Positions 12,359 through 24,904 of a stretch of 64,000 bases of DNA are shown here, in pieces. The translations under genes were made by a program, and so were the position numbers. The stretch comes from Cycas panzhihuaensis (Eukaryota; Cycadophyta), in contig CM041465.1 in the NCBI GenBank assembly GCA_023213395.1, forward strand, positions 34,789,741 to 34,853,740, in the 5' to 3' direction. Positions within the stretch are counted from its first letter, which is position 1, and each line of letters begins with the position of its first letter. The notes under the pieces were generated by a model. It did no database searches. It had not been told where the DNA came from and was given only the letters and a program-made list of their open reading frames with translations.

Positions 12359-12996
12359 CTACACTTGCTTCCTATCTAATTCTTGTATTGAGGACTCTGC
12401 TTGCTCTTTTTCTTCCACCTTTGGCTTTATCATCAATAGCACAAACTTCCTATGAACATTAATCAATCTTTTCACTTGTTGGGAAGATATGAGAGAGATC
12501 TTCTTTTGTGGGTTTGATGCATTGATCAGATATGATTTTCTGTCCTTGATGAGTCGAATCTTTCTCAGCCTTCTATGATGAACTCCATCTCTATCATAGA
12601 GATATGGGCTACCAAACACAACTTGACAAACATCCAGAGGGACTACCTCATATTTAACTTCATCGATGAACTTTTCAGATATTACAAATTTAAACTTACA
12701 TTGGTGAGTAACCTGTAACTCTGAATCTTTTACAACCATCCAAGAGGATACGGTTTTGGATGTGCATGCATTTTTAATCCCAGTTTCTTTACCAATGCTT
12801 TTGAGATTAAATTCTTTTGGCTTACTCCATCAAAGATGGCATCAACCATACTTTGCTTCACTTGGATTCTTACCATGAAGAGCTCCTCTCTAATCTCTGG
12901 ATCAACTTGCTGATGGTTATTTTTAGGCTCCGCATTAGCCATGAGCATCAACTTCTCATTGGCTTCCTCAATGCCATAAACATCTTCATCACCCAT
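12359..12996 (-). pseudogene. pol: Element F aspartic protease (decayed)
   Basis: Retroviral-type protease that would process Gag-Pol. VDAIFDGVSQKNLIS at 12730-12996 matches the DTGSQKNLIS signature, with the central residues changed (DTG to DGV). The following block (12359-12739) carries LDVCQVVFGSPYLYDRD, like the conserved GxPWL region. One stop separates the two. Confidence 0.7.
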
Positions 12997-12999
12997 AGA

Positions 13000-14094
13000 G
13001 TTAAGTAAAGTTTTACCTTCAGTTTTAGTTTTACCTTTTCCCTTGTTTTTGGGTCGTTTCTCTGTGTGTAGGAACCAACAATCTTCTATGCTGTGGCCCG
13101 CTCACTTGCTATAAGTACAAGTGACTTTGGTTTGGGTGGTATTGGCTTATTTCTTCTTGCTAAAACCCCTAATGGGTTGTTGTCTAACTTTACCTGGAAA
13201 CCTCATTCCTCATGCAGGTTTGTTGCTATCTTCTTGAGGTGCAAACTTTTTCCTCTCAGTATAAACCTTCTTGTTCCTTTTTTCTATGGTAATCGCCTTC
13301 TTACTAGCTTCATTGAGCGATTTAACTTCAAACAGTTGAAGTTCTTGCTGAATATGCTGGTGCAGCCCTCTAATATACTTCAACATGATGTCTTTACTTA
13401 GTAAAGAGATGCCCAACACAACAGCTTGCTTTTGAAATTCTGTTGTGTTGTCTTGCATATTTTTGCCTCTTTCCTGTCCGTAATATTGCCATTTAATCCT
13501 TTGTTGCTCTTCATACCCAATAGGATAGAATTGCTTCTTTATGAGGATTTTAAATTGTTGCCAAGTAATTTCATTTGTATTATGGGATTTAAGATATGTA
13601 TTCCACCAAACTAATACATGCTTAGATAATTTTAACCTAGCAAAAGTAATTTTTTGTTGGTTTTTATACCCATAAATGGAAAACTATGTTTCTAGTTGGT
13701 CCAACCAACCATCTAACTTTTCGGCATCCAAAGTTCTATCATAGATAGGCAGTACAAGTTTTGTCTCTACCTTGAATGGATGTGTTATTATTACCAGATT
13801 GTCATCTTCTTTCTCTTCTTATTGGTCTTCTACCAGCTCTTCATTCATTTCCTCTTTCATTGGTTCATATTCTTCCTTCTTTACGCCTTTCATTATTGAA
13901 GAAGAAGTTGTAACTTATTGAGAGACTAGTTGCGCTATAAGTTGGGTTAGTCTATTAAGGTTTTGTTCCATCTTCACAAACTTTTCCTCCATCTTTTGCT
14001 CTAGCTTAGCCATCTTCCTTCGTTGTCCACGTTCTTTCTCAAGCGGCTCAGTTGAAGGTTCGTAGGTCAACAAATACTGAAATCTAGTTTTCAT
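13000..14094 (-). pseudogene. gag: Element F gag (decayed)
   Basis: The minus-strand ATG at 14094 begins MKTRFQYLLTYEPSTEP and a charged coiled stretch (KMAKLEQKMEEKF). The gag core LDGWLDQLET and HVLVWWNTYLKSHNTNEIT follows, then AVVLGISLLSKDIMLKYIRG and LHQHIQQELQLFEVKSLNEA. A zinc knuckle near 13050-13130 reads CTYSK, a stop, then AGHSIEDC, with one Cys changed. Few stops separate long stretches, so the family assignment is firm even though the gene is dead. Confidence 0.8.
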
Positions 14095-14180
14095 AAAAAC
14101 TTTTCACAACGAAAGCAAGAGGGTTTTTCTTTTCTTTTCTCTTTAAAAATCCTTAAGTTCCCAATGATTTCAAGAAAACT

Positions 14181-14193
14181 AGCTCTGATACCA
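14181..14193 (-). other. Primer-binding site of element F
   Basis: The minus strand reads TGGTATCAGAGCT, a perfect initiator tRNA-Met primer site, six bases inside the 5' LTR. Confidence 0.85.
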
Positions 14194-14199
14194 AATATT

Positions 14200-15278
14200 T
14201 GATCCGAATTTAAATGGAAAAGTAAAGACTTAATCTAATTGAAACAAATCCAAAACAAATTTACAATAATATTACATTAATTTGAAGATATTTTGAATTC
14301 TCTTATAAAATTCCTTCTGTTTATGCTCTATTGAGTATGTAAAGGACTACTATAGGAAATTGGGATAGTAGAACTGAGTGCTGGGCACCTTTTAGGCTGT
14401 TGCATATTCTTTGGAATCACTAACACTGAAGTATGCATAGAGTTTTGGTTGTCGATAACAAACAAATCTCTTTTCTTGGTGAAGAATTCTGCTGCCGTCT
14501 CTTTCTTGGACTGTGGTAGCTACTATTTTCCTCCCTCAGCTGTAACTTCACTTTCTTGGGTTCCTTCTCTATCCCCACGAATGGATTTAGGCACTGCTCT
14601 GTCGCTCCTTATGCACTTCCATTTCATTTTCTCTCCTATGTAGAATTCCCATTTTTGGAGCTATTCTCTCTTTTTGGAAAGTAACTTTAGATAACTTTCC
14701 TTGAATCTTGCTCCACGTACTGCATCTATGGCTATCGACGTCCTCTCTTCTATCTTCCATCCCCTGATATCGCTATTAATAAATAATATAATGCATGTTT
14801 CTTCCGCAACGGGTTTTCCATTTTTCTTTTCTTCAACGGATTCTAAACAGTTAGCAAAAAACCCACTTAAATTTATGTAATTAAGAGGTTTTCCTCTTTA
14901 ATCGTGTAGAGGACATGTGCAAGAAGATTCTCCTAAAATTCTGTGTGAAACGGACTTCGTTTCCCCTGCCAAAAATGTTGTCATTTTTAAATTTCCTATT
15001 TTCTATTTTCTACAGTTCACAGGGTTGCACTTGCAGTCAGCAGGGTTGTGCCTTGGTCAGCAGGGTTGTGCCTTGGTCAGCAGGGTTGTACCTGCAGTCA
15101 TTAGGGTTATGCCTCAGTGAGTAGGGTTACGCCTGCAATCAGTAAGGTTGCACCTCGGTTAGTAGGATTATGTCTATAGTCAGCAGGGTTGCGCTTATAA
15201 ATTTCGTGGTCTTGTAGACCAGTCTATCACTTAGTTGCAGTTGTAGTTACACCTTTTAAAGATCTGAAAAACAAATCA
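14200..15278 (-). repeat. 5' LTR of element F
   Basis: Partner of 8399-9462. It carries the same tandem array (about 15018-15200), with more regular units than the 3' copy. Confidence 0.85.
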
Positions 15279-16029
15279 GAAAAGTGACCCACACTTTCCT
15301 ATTAAAATCATCAATGAAGGATATGTAATATAATTTCTACTTCAATGATGGAATGGGCATTGGTTCACATAGATCAGAGTATACCAATTAAAGAGGATGA
15401 CTCGATTTCCATTAACTATTAGTAAAGGGTTGTCTATAAGATTTGGCTATAATACAGGCTTTACATTTAAAGAGCTTGGAGAAGAACTCAGGGAAACTTG
15501 AAAGGGTATGACAAAGATCTCTAAGTTGATTGATATGAATGTGATCTATGTGAGTATACCAAAGAGCTTATGGGGACAACTTAAGGTGTGTTAAAGTGGT
15601 ATTAAAAGCAAAGTTTTTATCAGTACAAGGGTTTTGAGCACAGCTGGCTTTAGAAGATAGGGAGTTATTCAATCTAAATAATTTATCAGTAAGTACTCTA
15701 GTCAAGACCACTCAATTTGTTGGAGGGTTAATGACCTAGAGAGTTTGGTCATTTATAGTCACACTAAGATCAAATCCACAAAAAATAAGAGTGGATAAGT
15801 AGAGTAGGTTTTGTTTCAGATTAGGAATATATAGGACATTAAGTAATGTGAAATCTCTCAAACTTGGGAGTTTTAGGCATATATTTCCAATACCTTTGAT
15901 AGGTTGTTAGGATTTATTGGCTATGTAAACAACACCATATACATTAGAATCAAAAGTTTGATATAGATCCTAATTGCAGGTCATATACTATGTCACGTAT
16001 GTATCCATGATCCATGACGACGTATTTAG
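15279..16029 (-). pseudogene. pol: Element B protease, pre-integrase and integrase N-terminal part
   Basis: The minus strand reads SSWIMDTYVT (protease; WIMDSGAT expected) near 16010. LKLPSLRDFTLLNVLYIPNL and KQNLLYLSTL follow, matching element D almost residue for residue. The pre-integrase CKACIIAKSYRQPF and LVYSDLCEPMPIPSL (catalytic Asp present) come next, then FIDDFNRKVWVTF up to the F insertion. Several TAG/TAA stops interrupt it. Confidence 0.75.
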
Positions 16030-17187
16030 AGTTATACTATTTGTAACTCCAAGAGGGATTTACATTAATGATTCAAGATCATAAATGGAATAGCCACAAT
16101 AGGCTTTAAAATACCTTTTAGTTTGATCAATGGCTTTTCCCTCAAGTTTTTGAATGTATGCTTCATCAAAACCTGTACCACCAAATTATTCTTCATATGT
16201 TTCATCAACATTGTAAGCCTTATATTTCTATTGAAACTTAGGTAGCTTGTATGTAGGTATACAATAGTCCTTTGCAAGGTGTCCTCTCTTATTGTACCTT
16301 TCATACATGATAATCTAATTCCTAGTCTTTGAAGCACTAGATTGGCCTAACTATCTTGCATTGAAAGGTGGTGCTTGGCCTTGAGTTTTTCTAGGCTGTT
16401 ATTGTTGAGGATTTTGTTGACTTAGTGGCCAATTTCCTCTACCTCTTGCTTAGTTATTTCCTCTACCATGAGAGGGACTCTACTTCTTTGAGAAGCATAC
16501 TTCTTCTTCCACATTAAAAGTTGCATCTGAAAGAGGATCTGAAATTGCAAAATTAATATCAAAGATCTTATCAAATTCTATAAACTTATCTACAAGAGCT
16601 TTAAAGTTAAGTATCTTCAACATTCTACTTGATTGAAGACTCCCAAGTAAGTTTTTATAATTAGGTATATATAGATAGGACTATATGAGGAATGCCCATG
16701 TCATACAATGGGTCTTAAAATCCTTATCTATTGCTTGTTTGATTAGTTGAAGGAGGTTGATTATTTCATATGCACGTCCCTTCTGCATCTTCATCTTATT
16801 CATCTTTAAGACTAGATGAACAAATTCAAGGTTGGACTTTCTATCAAAATTTCTTTTAAGAACCTCGAGAACTTTATAGGCTATATCATGTTGTTATTTA
16901 TTGACTAGATTGTGCAGTGAGTGATCAGTCACTAATATAATACCTACACGAATCTTCTCATCATCAATTTCCTATTGTAATTTAGCTGTAGGATCTACTA
17001 GAGCTACATGTGGTGTTCCTCTTGAGGCAGGTGTTGTTGCTGTTGTAGGAATGATACATGTAAGCTATAGATAGGCTCTTTAAAGGTCTTCATACTTAGC
17101 AGTATTCTTGACTCTAATATACCATAAATCCCAATTATCTTTCCCTTTTAAGATGCAGTTTACATTTGGCTTAAACTAAGAAGACAT
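16030..17187 (-). pseudogene. gag: Element B gag (decayed)
   Basis: The minus-strand ATG at 17187 reads MSS, a stop, then FKPNVNCILKGKDNWDLWY. It aligns with element D gag MSSQFKQNVNCILKGKENW, so the first stop is CAA or CAG to TAG. The rest follows D with stops. No intact zinc knuckle could be read. Confidence 0.7.
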
Positions 17188-19388
17188 GGTAAAGATGATG
17201 AAGTGAAGAAATAGTAAATGAAAACATCACTAATACATGTGGCTAATACACTTGACACAACATGGGGAATATAATTAAATGGAAAACAAATGATAATAGG
17301 CCACTAACACTTGTGGTAAATACTCCTAATACAGTAAGGTTTGATGATGTATACAAATGGCAATATAAGGATCACAAAGATAAATGATGTGTCATGTGAT
17401 TATACAATTAAGATTGTGCCCATATAGAAGTCAGCATGTGGGTGCATACAACTAAAAACTAAGTGTGATGTAGCATGTGTGATTAAACCCAAATCTATAT
17501 CCCAAGTCCAAATTAGTTGAGGTGTCAATGCCTAAGGGGGCTTCTAGTATATGTATTAGGGCCTTCTCCTATGATACCCACATCATTGCCAAGACAATAT
17601 AGAGCCTAGGTACTACTAGTCCTCACTCTATTCACTGATGAGTAGCGATATACCTAACCTTGAAAGGTGGTACGTGTATATCCTATGGCTATGACATATA
17701 CTGGACTGGCTATATTTTAATCTTAATTAGAGTTTTCAATTTTCTTAGGTGGTTATCAAGATTATCCTTGATTGGAGGGTGAAGGTATGACTAACCTGTC
17801 CCTCTACCACTATTTTGATTAAGACTAGACCCAATATGAAACCCACACCTTTCTTAGGGCCTAGATTTTGGCCAATAGTGGTCTATTTCAACCAAAGTGA
17901 ATGTGCATATAGGTCAAGAACTGGCAGTATAAAATGTATGGATGAGATTTCTTTTAGGAAAGAGTGTAAGTTGTTTTCGAATAACTTGAGCTTAAACTAA
18001 AAATTGAAATAAAAAGATTCCAAATACTTACTTGCCTTTCATGCTTACTTATTATTGTTGTTGCTTTATGTGTTTGCTTTATACCATATATGGAAATAGA
18101 AAGAGCATACCAGATTTAATAGGGGAACTAGATGTTACTTTTGATCCAAGATTTCCCTTGCTTTGGTACGATGTTTCCAAATGTAATTTTAGGAATTTTA
18201 ATACAAAAGCCACAAGGGGCCAAAACATAGATCAAGTTTCCATTAAAATGATGATTTTTCTAAATCTAGAAGCATGCTAATTTGTCATATTTTGTGATTT
18301 TATTTCACAAAATTTATAAATAATAATAAATAGCTAAACTTTTACAAAAATCATAAATATAAAGGCCTAGATGATAGAATCTGAATTTGTGATAAAAGAA
18401 AAAAGTACTCAAAATGATGTTTTTGATAAGATAGTGGAGTCATATTTCTTCAAAGGCGTAAAAAAATTTTGCCTTAAAAAAACACAAAAGCAAAATTTTG
18501 CCAGATTTACTATCTTGAAATCCAAACTTTAATAATATGTCAAAATATTTATTTTGATACATATATCAACTTTTCTTTCTGTAACATCTTGGAAAATGGA
18601 AGAAAAGCTGCTTGAAATGCCCTCGCAACATTTTTTGTGGGGTTGAATAGGTAGATTCAATATTTATCAGAAAACAACAAAATTTTCATCAACTAATGGA
18701 TGAAATTTGATGAAATCAATCTCAAAATGATCCTAAGAGATAAATCTAGTGAAGCCCTCAAAATAGTTTGAGATTTTTAGCTATATTTAAAGAATTTCAC
18801 TAAGGAAAGTACCCTAAGTTACTCATCCATGAATTTATAACCTTGTTAGAAAAATTTACACTTAATAATCAATAAAATTTAATGATACTAGATCTAAAAT
18901 GGATGTTTTGTCTATATCTACTAAAACACTCAAAAACGTTTAGTAGAAATTAATTAGTTTTGAAGAAATTAGTAGTAGATCATCTATATGGGCAAAAATC
19001 ATGTTTCAACTAAAACTAGTTGTTACAGTTTGAATTTAAAGATGCTCCATAAGACAAAATTGCTCCTCTTGGTTGGGTGACCCTATATGTCAAATTTTAT
19101 CAAAATTTGAGATTATAAAATTTTCACTAAAATTTAGACCTTCAATGCAATTTGGAGTTATTTTGGCAGTCAAACTGCTTAAAAAATTAGTCCTTTTCAC
19201 CTCTGCAATTTTACACACATGGAAAATATAGAAACATATACAATAATAAATTTTTAAGCTCTCAAATGTAAAATGAAGTTCTCAAATATACCCTCAACCT
19301 CACATGAATTATGAGTGAGAGGCATTAATGGTTTCGTGCAATCCTAGTGGGGAAATATGATCAATAGTGGGGAAATATAATCAATAAT
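17188..19388 (-). other. Long leader of element B, no coding signal
   Basis: About 2.2 kb between primer site and gag, unusually long for copia. It aligns in inverted orientation with the leader of D (20353-22324), for example around 18041-18290 against 21300-21600. Short open frames on either strand are not conserved between the two copies, so I treat the region as non-coding. Confidence 0.65.
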
Positions 19389-19402
19389 GACTCTAATACT
19401 AG
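19389..19402 (-). other. Primer-binding site of element B
   Basis: The minus strand reads CTAGTATTAGAGTC just inside the LTR, against TGGTATCAGAGC, with transition-type differences only within the 12-base core. Confidence 0.65.
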
Positions 19403-19403
19403 T

Positions 19404-19708
19404 TGTTGGGTGAAGAATCTAGTACCACAATCCACTACACTAAAGCAATGGCACACAAGAAGAACAAAATAGAGAGAACAAGATTGAGAGCAAAAATGAG
19501 AGGTGAAAATTATGACTCTCCCCTTCACATTCAGTCTTATATATTAGAGTTTGTATATTAGGATTTTCAAAGAAGTTTCCTGTTTAATGACATGATCCTA
19601 AAATTACACTTAAATGTAAATGAAATTGCATTTAACTATGTGACTTAACTAACCTAAAATCGCATTTATCTAATTAATCTAATGACTTTGATATATTAAC
19701 ATTCATTA
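19404..19708 (-). repeat. 5' LTR of element B
   Basis: Starts TGTTGGG on the plus strand and aligns with 5038-5342 over about 305 bp without net indels. The base after it (19709) is copia C RNase H sequence. Confidence 0.8.
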
Positions 19709-20024
19709 TAGAAAATATAAAACATTTTCTTATTTGTTGGTTTATATAAAAGCTTGACTTCTCTATTCTAGATCTATCCCCTTATGAAGTTATGATGTAT
19801 CTCAATGTGTTTGATATGAGAATATAATATCAAAATTCTTGTTAATATTCAAGGTACTTTGATTACCACAGTATAATATAGTCACCTCCTCAATGTAATC
19901 CTAAATCACCAAGTACCTACCTCAACTGAATGGTTTCATAAGTAACTATAACAACAACTTTATATTTTGACTTAGTAGATGATAAAGCAACATTAGGTTA
20001 TTTCTTATTTCTTTAAGTGACAAC
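19709..20024 (-). pseudogene. pol: Element C RNase H, C-terminal part
   Basis: The minus strand reads PNVALSSTKSKYK, then LGDLGLH and EVTILYCGNQSTLNINKN, then SYQTH and YKPTNK. This is the second half of copia RNase H with the expected DNQSA and THIDI/TNKQ landmarks. It is cut on the right by D (after VVT.RNKK) and on the left by B inside the TNKQ-ADIFTKPL end. Confidence 0.75.
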
Positions 20025-20336
20025 TGAAAGAGGTTAATGTATCAAAGTCATTTGAGTAGATTAATTATGTGACCTTAGGATATATTATTAGCATTAGTCT
20101 CTTAATAAAATGTACTTTATGTGCATTTAGATGTAATTTCGGGTTCATGTCATTAGGTGGGAAAATCCTAACCCTAATGCTCACCCTCAATAATAAAAGG
20201 TGAAATCTCAAGGAGGGAGTAATTATTCATTCTCACCTCCAAGCTTGCTCTCATATCTTGTTTCATCTTCTTTTTCATTCTCCATTGCCATTGTGTGTAT
20301 GTGAATGATTTATCTCCTAGATCCATCATTCTTTCA
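20025..20336 (+). repeat. 5' LTR of element D
   Basis: 312 bp, TGAAAG to CTTTCA, a full-length match to 27354-27665. Confidence 0.9.
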
Positions 20337-20338
20337 TG

Positions 20339-20352
20339 TGGTATGAGAGCCA
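20339..20352 (+). other. Primer-binding site of element D
   Basis: TGGTATGAGAGCCA, one mismatch to the initiator tRNA-Met complement TGGTATCAGAGCC, two bases after the LTR. Confidence 0.85.
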
Positions 20353-22324
20353 GAAGGGGATATATTCACTCCATTCCACTTGCATGGAGTCATTTTGCCT
20401 CTCCTTCACCTTTAATGTGAAGTATTGAGAGTGCATTCCTTTTTTTTAACATTTTGAGAGCATAAAATTATAGTATTTTGCATGTTGCTGCTTTGTACAT
20501 GTGTGCAAAAATTTAGAGGTGAAGAATATAGGTTTTTGAAGCTGTTCAACTGCCAAAACAGTCTCGGAAGCATTAAAGGCCCAAATTTTCATAAGCATTT
20601 AACCATCTCAGAATTTGATGAAATTTGGCATGAAAGGTTGACTAGAGGATCATTTTTATCTTCTGGAGAAACTTTAGATCCAACCTACAACAACAAGTTT
20701 TGGATGTGATAAAAAGGGTAAATTTTGTGGATAAGTGATTTAAAGTACTTTTCCTAATGAAATCCTTCAATTATAAGCTGAAGATCTAAAAGTTTTATTA
20801 AGAGATCTGGTATATTTATGTCATAAGATCATTTTAAGATAAATATCATTAAATTTCATCCATTGGTTAGTGAGATCTATGCAGTTTTCTCACAGTTGCT
20901 AATTTTGCCTACTCAACCCCATAAAGGACCTTGCAAGGGTATTTCGGGTAATGTTTTAGCAAATTTTGCAGATGGTACAGAATGGAAAGTTAATGTACAT
21001 GTCAACACTCAACTTTTGACATATTGAAGTCCAGATTCTGAGACAGTTGATCTGGCATGATTTTACTTTGGTGCTTTTTCGGGCAGAAAAGTTTTTGTGC
21101 CTCTTCTGAAATCTGACTTCACAACTCTATCAGAAACTACATTCTAAACACTCTTTCCTTCTGTTATAAGTTCATATTTTATCATTTAGGCCTTCATATT
21201 TGTAATTTCTAAAAATTTATCCATTTATCATTATTTGTAAATTTTGTGAAAAAATCACAAAATAGGGAAAAATAGCATGCATATAGATTTAGAAAAATCA
21301 TCATTTTAGTAGAAAGTTGATCCACTTTTTATCCCATTATGGCTTTTGTATTAAAATTTCCAAAATCATATTTGGAAACATTGTACTAAAGCAAGGGAAA
21401 TCTTGGATTGGAAGCAACATTCGATTCCCCTGCTAAATCTAGCATGCTTTTCTATTTGCACACATAGCATGAAGCATCACAAAAGTAACAAAAATAATAA
21501 AGCATCATAAAAGTAGCAATAACAACAAAGCATCACAAAAGCAGCAATAATAATAAAGCAAGCATGAAAAGCAAGCAAGCACATTTGGTAAGTTTTTATT
21601 TTAGTTTTCAGTTATATGGAAACATCTTACACTATTCCTAAAAGGAATCTCATTTGTATGATCTATACCGCTAGTTCTTGACTTGTGCACACACTTGCCT
21701 TAGTTGAAATAGACCAAATTTGGCTGAAGTCCAGGCTCTAAGGGAGGTGTGAGTTTCATACTGGGTCTGGTCTTAACCGGAATAGTGGTAGAGGGATAGG
21801 TTAGCCACACCTACGGCCTCTAATCAGGGATAATCCTGATAACCACCCCGGAAAACTAAAAACCTTAATGCAAGATTAAAATTAACCTGGTCCAATATCC
21901 GTCATAGCCGTAGGATATGTAGTACCTTTTGACTCTTTAGAGGAGGTATATAGTTGCTTATTTTGTGAATTGGGTGAGGACTGGGAGTACCTGGGCTCCA
22001 CTGTGACTTGGATTTCATCACCAAGTATAGGTGCGGGTATCGCAGGTGAAGGCCTTAATCATATACTAGAAGCCTTAGGCATTGAAACCTCACCTACATT
22101 TGGACATAAGTGAGAGGTTAGTTGCATGACATATCATCACTCTTTACCAGCTCTATATTAGGCCTCATTCTTACATCATTACTTATATTCATTTTTTATA
22201 TAATTAATCATTGCTTACTTCTCATCATAATAATCATTTCTACATCCCTATTACGCCAGGTGTACTAGCCACACGTGTTAGTGGCACATACTTCTATCAT
22301 CTCTTCTACTTCTTCATCATCACC
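20353..22324 (+). other. Long leader of element D, no coding signal
   Basis: About 2 kb of non-coding leader, conserved with the inverted leader of B. A GGTTAGCCACACCTACGG-type GC-richer block at about 21750-22110 and a 28-bp tandem repeat at 21471-21560 are the only features I can point to. Confidence 0.65.
21471..21560. repeat. 28-bp tandem repeat in the D leader
   Basis: Three imperfect units starting AAGCATCAC/AAGCATCAT at about 21472, 21500 and 21528, each followed by AAAAGYAGCAATAAYAA. Confidence 0.7.
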
Positions 22325-23480
22325 ATGTCATCTCAATTCAAGCAAAATGTTAACTGCATATTGAAAGGCAAAGAAAATTGGGATATATGGTACACTGAAA
22401 TTAAAAATGCTATAAAGTATAAAGGCCTTTAGAGAGCCCACTTGCAGCCTACACCCAACGCGATCAAGAATCTGGCCTACAATGCTTCAGAGATCCGCCC
22501 AATAACTCCTATAGATGTTGCAGCTAAACTACAATGGGAGATAGATGATGAAAAGATTCGTGCAGGAATTTTGTTGGTCATTGATCACTCCTTGCACAAC
22601 TTGATAAACAAAGAGGAACATAATATAAGCTAGAAGGCCCTAGAAGTTCTTAAAAAGAACTTTGATACAAAGTCAGATTTAGAATTTGTTCATCTTGTTT
22701 TAAAAATGAACAAATTAAAAATGCAGAAGGGACGAGCTCATGAGACAATAGATCTACTGCGACTAATCAAACAGGCAATTGAAAAAGACTTTAAGACCTA
22801 ATGCATCACTTAGGCATTTTTTATCGAGTCATGTTTACATGTCCCTGATTATAAAAACTTGCTTGGAAGTCTTTAATCTAGTGGAACATTGAAGACACTA
22901 AACTTCAAAGCACTTACTGATAAGTTTATAGAATTTGACAAGACCTTTGATACAAACTTTGTAGCCTCTGACTCTCTTCCAGATGCATCCTTTGAGATAG
23001 AAGAAGAAGTTTGCTATATAAAAAATGAAGGTCCCTCTCGTGGCAGAGGAAATAACTAAGTAAGAGGAAGAGGAAGAAATATGGGAAATCATCCACAAGG
23101 TCAATCAAACCCTCAATCACAACCTCAACAGTTTCAAGGCAGAGGGCCACCTCAACAAAGAGAAAGATAGTTAGGCCAAACCAGTACTTCTTCAGGGACT
23201 AGTAATCAAACCATTATGTATGATCAGTGTAGCTGTAAAGGATATTTAGCAAAAGATTGCAGAACTACCACTTATAAGTTGGCCAAGTTCTAACCAAAAC
23301 ATGGAGCTCATAATGTTGAAGAAACTTGTGAAGAATCCTTTAGTGGTGCAGGTTTTATACAAGCACACATTCAAAGAATTGAGGGATCTTCAATATCAAA
23401 TGCCATTGACCAATCAAAGAGATACTTTGAAGCTCGATGTAGATATATCACTTGTGAATTCCCTTCACTAATGCCAAGCC
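22325..23480 (+). pseudogene. gag: Element D gag (decayed)
   Basis: The ATG at 22325 is preferred over the upstream one at 22211 because it begins the conserved MSSQFKQNVNCILKGKENW shared with B. The gag body continues through TPIDVAAKLQWEIDDEKIRA and RAGILLVIDHSLHNLIN with single stops between long open stretches (one is TGG to TAG in S.KAL). A zinc knuckle at about 23220-23265 reads QCSCKGYLAKDC, where His is Tyr and the Cys spacing is disturbed. Confidence 0.8.
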
Positions 23481-23489
23481 CTATTGGAA

Positions 23490-24892
23490 TTGCCAATAGC
23501 GTGGCTTCAATCGATGGATAGTGGATCATGGACATAAGAGCAACTCAATATATGGCATGCAATCGCAGTCTATATCAAACATTTGACTCAAATGTTCATG
23601 GAGTTGTTCACATGGCTGATAAATCATAACAACCTGTTGAAGGAATTGGTAACATTCGCCTAAAACTCCCAGGCTTAGAAGATTTTACATTGCTTGATGT
23701 CTTATACATACCTAATCTCAAACAAAACCTACTCTCTTTATCCATACTTGTTTCTTGTGGATTTGATCTGAGTGTACCTGCAAATAACCAAACTCTTAAG
23801 GTCATTCACCCTCTAACTAATTAGGTGGTTTTGACTGGACATCTCTCTGGCAAATTATTTCGACTGAATGGCTCTCCATCTTTTGAAGCTTATTGTGCCC
23901 AAACCCCTTGTGCCGATGAAGAATTTACATTTAATTCCATCTTGACCCATCCAACGTTGTCACCAGAAGCTCTTTGCAATGCTCATATGGGCCATGCTCA
24001 CATTGATAGACTTAGAGATCTTTCTAATGCTCTTCCAAACCTTCCAAAGTTTTAATCTAACCCCTTTAAATGTGAAGCTTGTATTATTGCCAAATCTCAT
24101 CGACAACCCTTTCCTAAAAGTCAGTGGAAATTGATCCATCCATTATAATTGGTATACTTTAATTTGTGCGGGCCAATGCCCATTCCTTCATTGAAGGGCA
24201 AGCTATCTTACATCTCTTTCATTGATGATTTTACTAGAAAAGTATGGGTAGCTTTTCTACACAAGAAAGATGAAGCATTCTGTATATTTAAGGAATTCAA
24301 AGCCCTCACTAAAAAAGAGCCAGGTTATCAACTCAAATGTCTTCGAACTGATAATGGTAGTGAATATACCTCACATGAGTTTGAAAGCTGCCTACGAGAC
24401 AATGACATCAAGCATTAAACAACAGTAGCAGGTACCCTACAACAAAATGGAGTTGCCGAGTGCATGAACAGGACAATCATGAACATGGCTTGTGCTATGT
24501 TAATATATAAAAATATACCTACTTATCTATGGGTTGAAATAATCTGGACAGTCATTTATTATATCAATATTGTAAGTTGATCAAAGGAAGTACAATCACC
24601 TAATGAAAAGTAGTCAGGACAAGCCCCCATTGTTCACTACTTTAAAATTTTTGGCTCTACATATTATGCCCATATTCTAGATGCAGATCAAAATAAACTC
24701 CAGCCAAGGGCACTTAAAGGTATCTTTGTTGGATACCCTATGGATAAGAAAGGATATAAGGTCTTCATACCTTCACAACGAAAAATCATCGTTACCAGAG
24801 ATGTCATTTTTGCAGAGACAGAGGATCAATTACTTAAATTAGACTCCATAGTACCCTCACGTTGCTACAATAATATTATCAAGTATGATGTT
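23490..24892 (+). pseudogene. pol: Element D protease, pre-integrase and integrase
   Basis: The protease reads WIMDIRATQYMACNRS from 23522, where DSGAT is expected, so the catalytic motif is lost. The pre-integrase has AHMGHAHIDRL and CEACIIAKSHRQPFPK. In the integrase the first catalytic Asp is Asn (VYFNLCGPM), the second is present (LRTDNGSEYTS, 24341 onward), and the Glu is present (QQNGVAECMNRT). The end of this region, FVGYPMDKKGYKVF and RDVIFAETED, is well preserved. A handful of TAA/TAG stops break it into open pieces of up to 89 codons. Confidence 0.85.
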
Positions 24893-24904
24893 TAGATTCT
24901 AAAA

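Larger units (their letters stand above)
8399..15278 (-). mobile_element. Ty3/gypsy retrotransposon F inside element B
   Basis: Minus-strand gypsy element flanked by a perfect 5-bp duplication GAAAA (8394-8398 and 15279-15283). LTRs of about 1064 and 1079 bp begin TGATYYG and end YRATCA. The order gag, protease, RT, RNase H, integrase is the gypsy order. I see an integrase C-terminal barrel-like segment but no chromodomain after it. Confidence 0.9.
5038..19708 (-). mobile_element. Ty1/copia retrotransposon B (interrupted by gypsy F)
   Basis: Minus-strand copia element with about 305-bp LTRs at 5038-5342 and 19404-19708. Its gag, protease-integrase and RT-RNase H follow the copia order, and element F (8399-15278) is inserted in the integrase. 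It belongs to the same family as element D, which lies close by in opposite orientation: gag, the long leader, the 3' UTR repeats and the LTRs all align. The two LTRs differ at about 40 of 302 positions by eye, so it is old. Its right flank is copia C RNase H, its left flank the 3' LTR of element A. No clean target duplication is visible (AAAAA versus TAGAA). Confidence 0.85.

Noticed and set aside
19709-19760. Target duplication for B
   Set aside because: Flanks AAAAA and TAGAA share only 3 of 5 bases; not good enough to state as a duplication.
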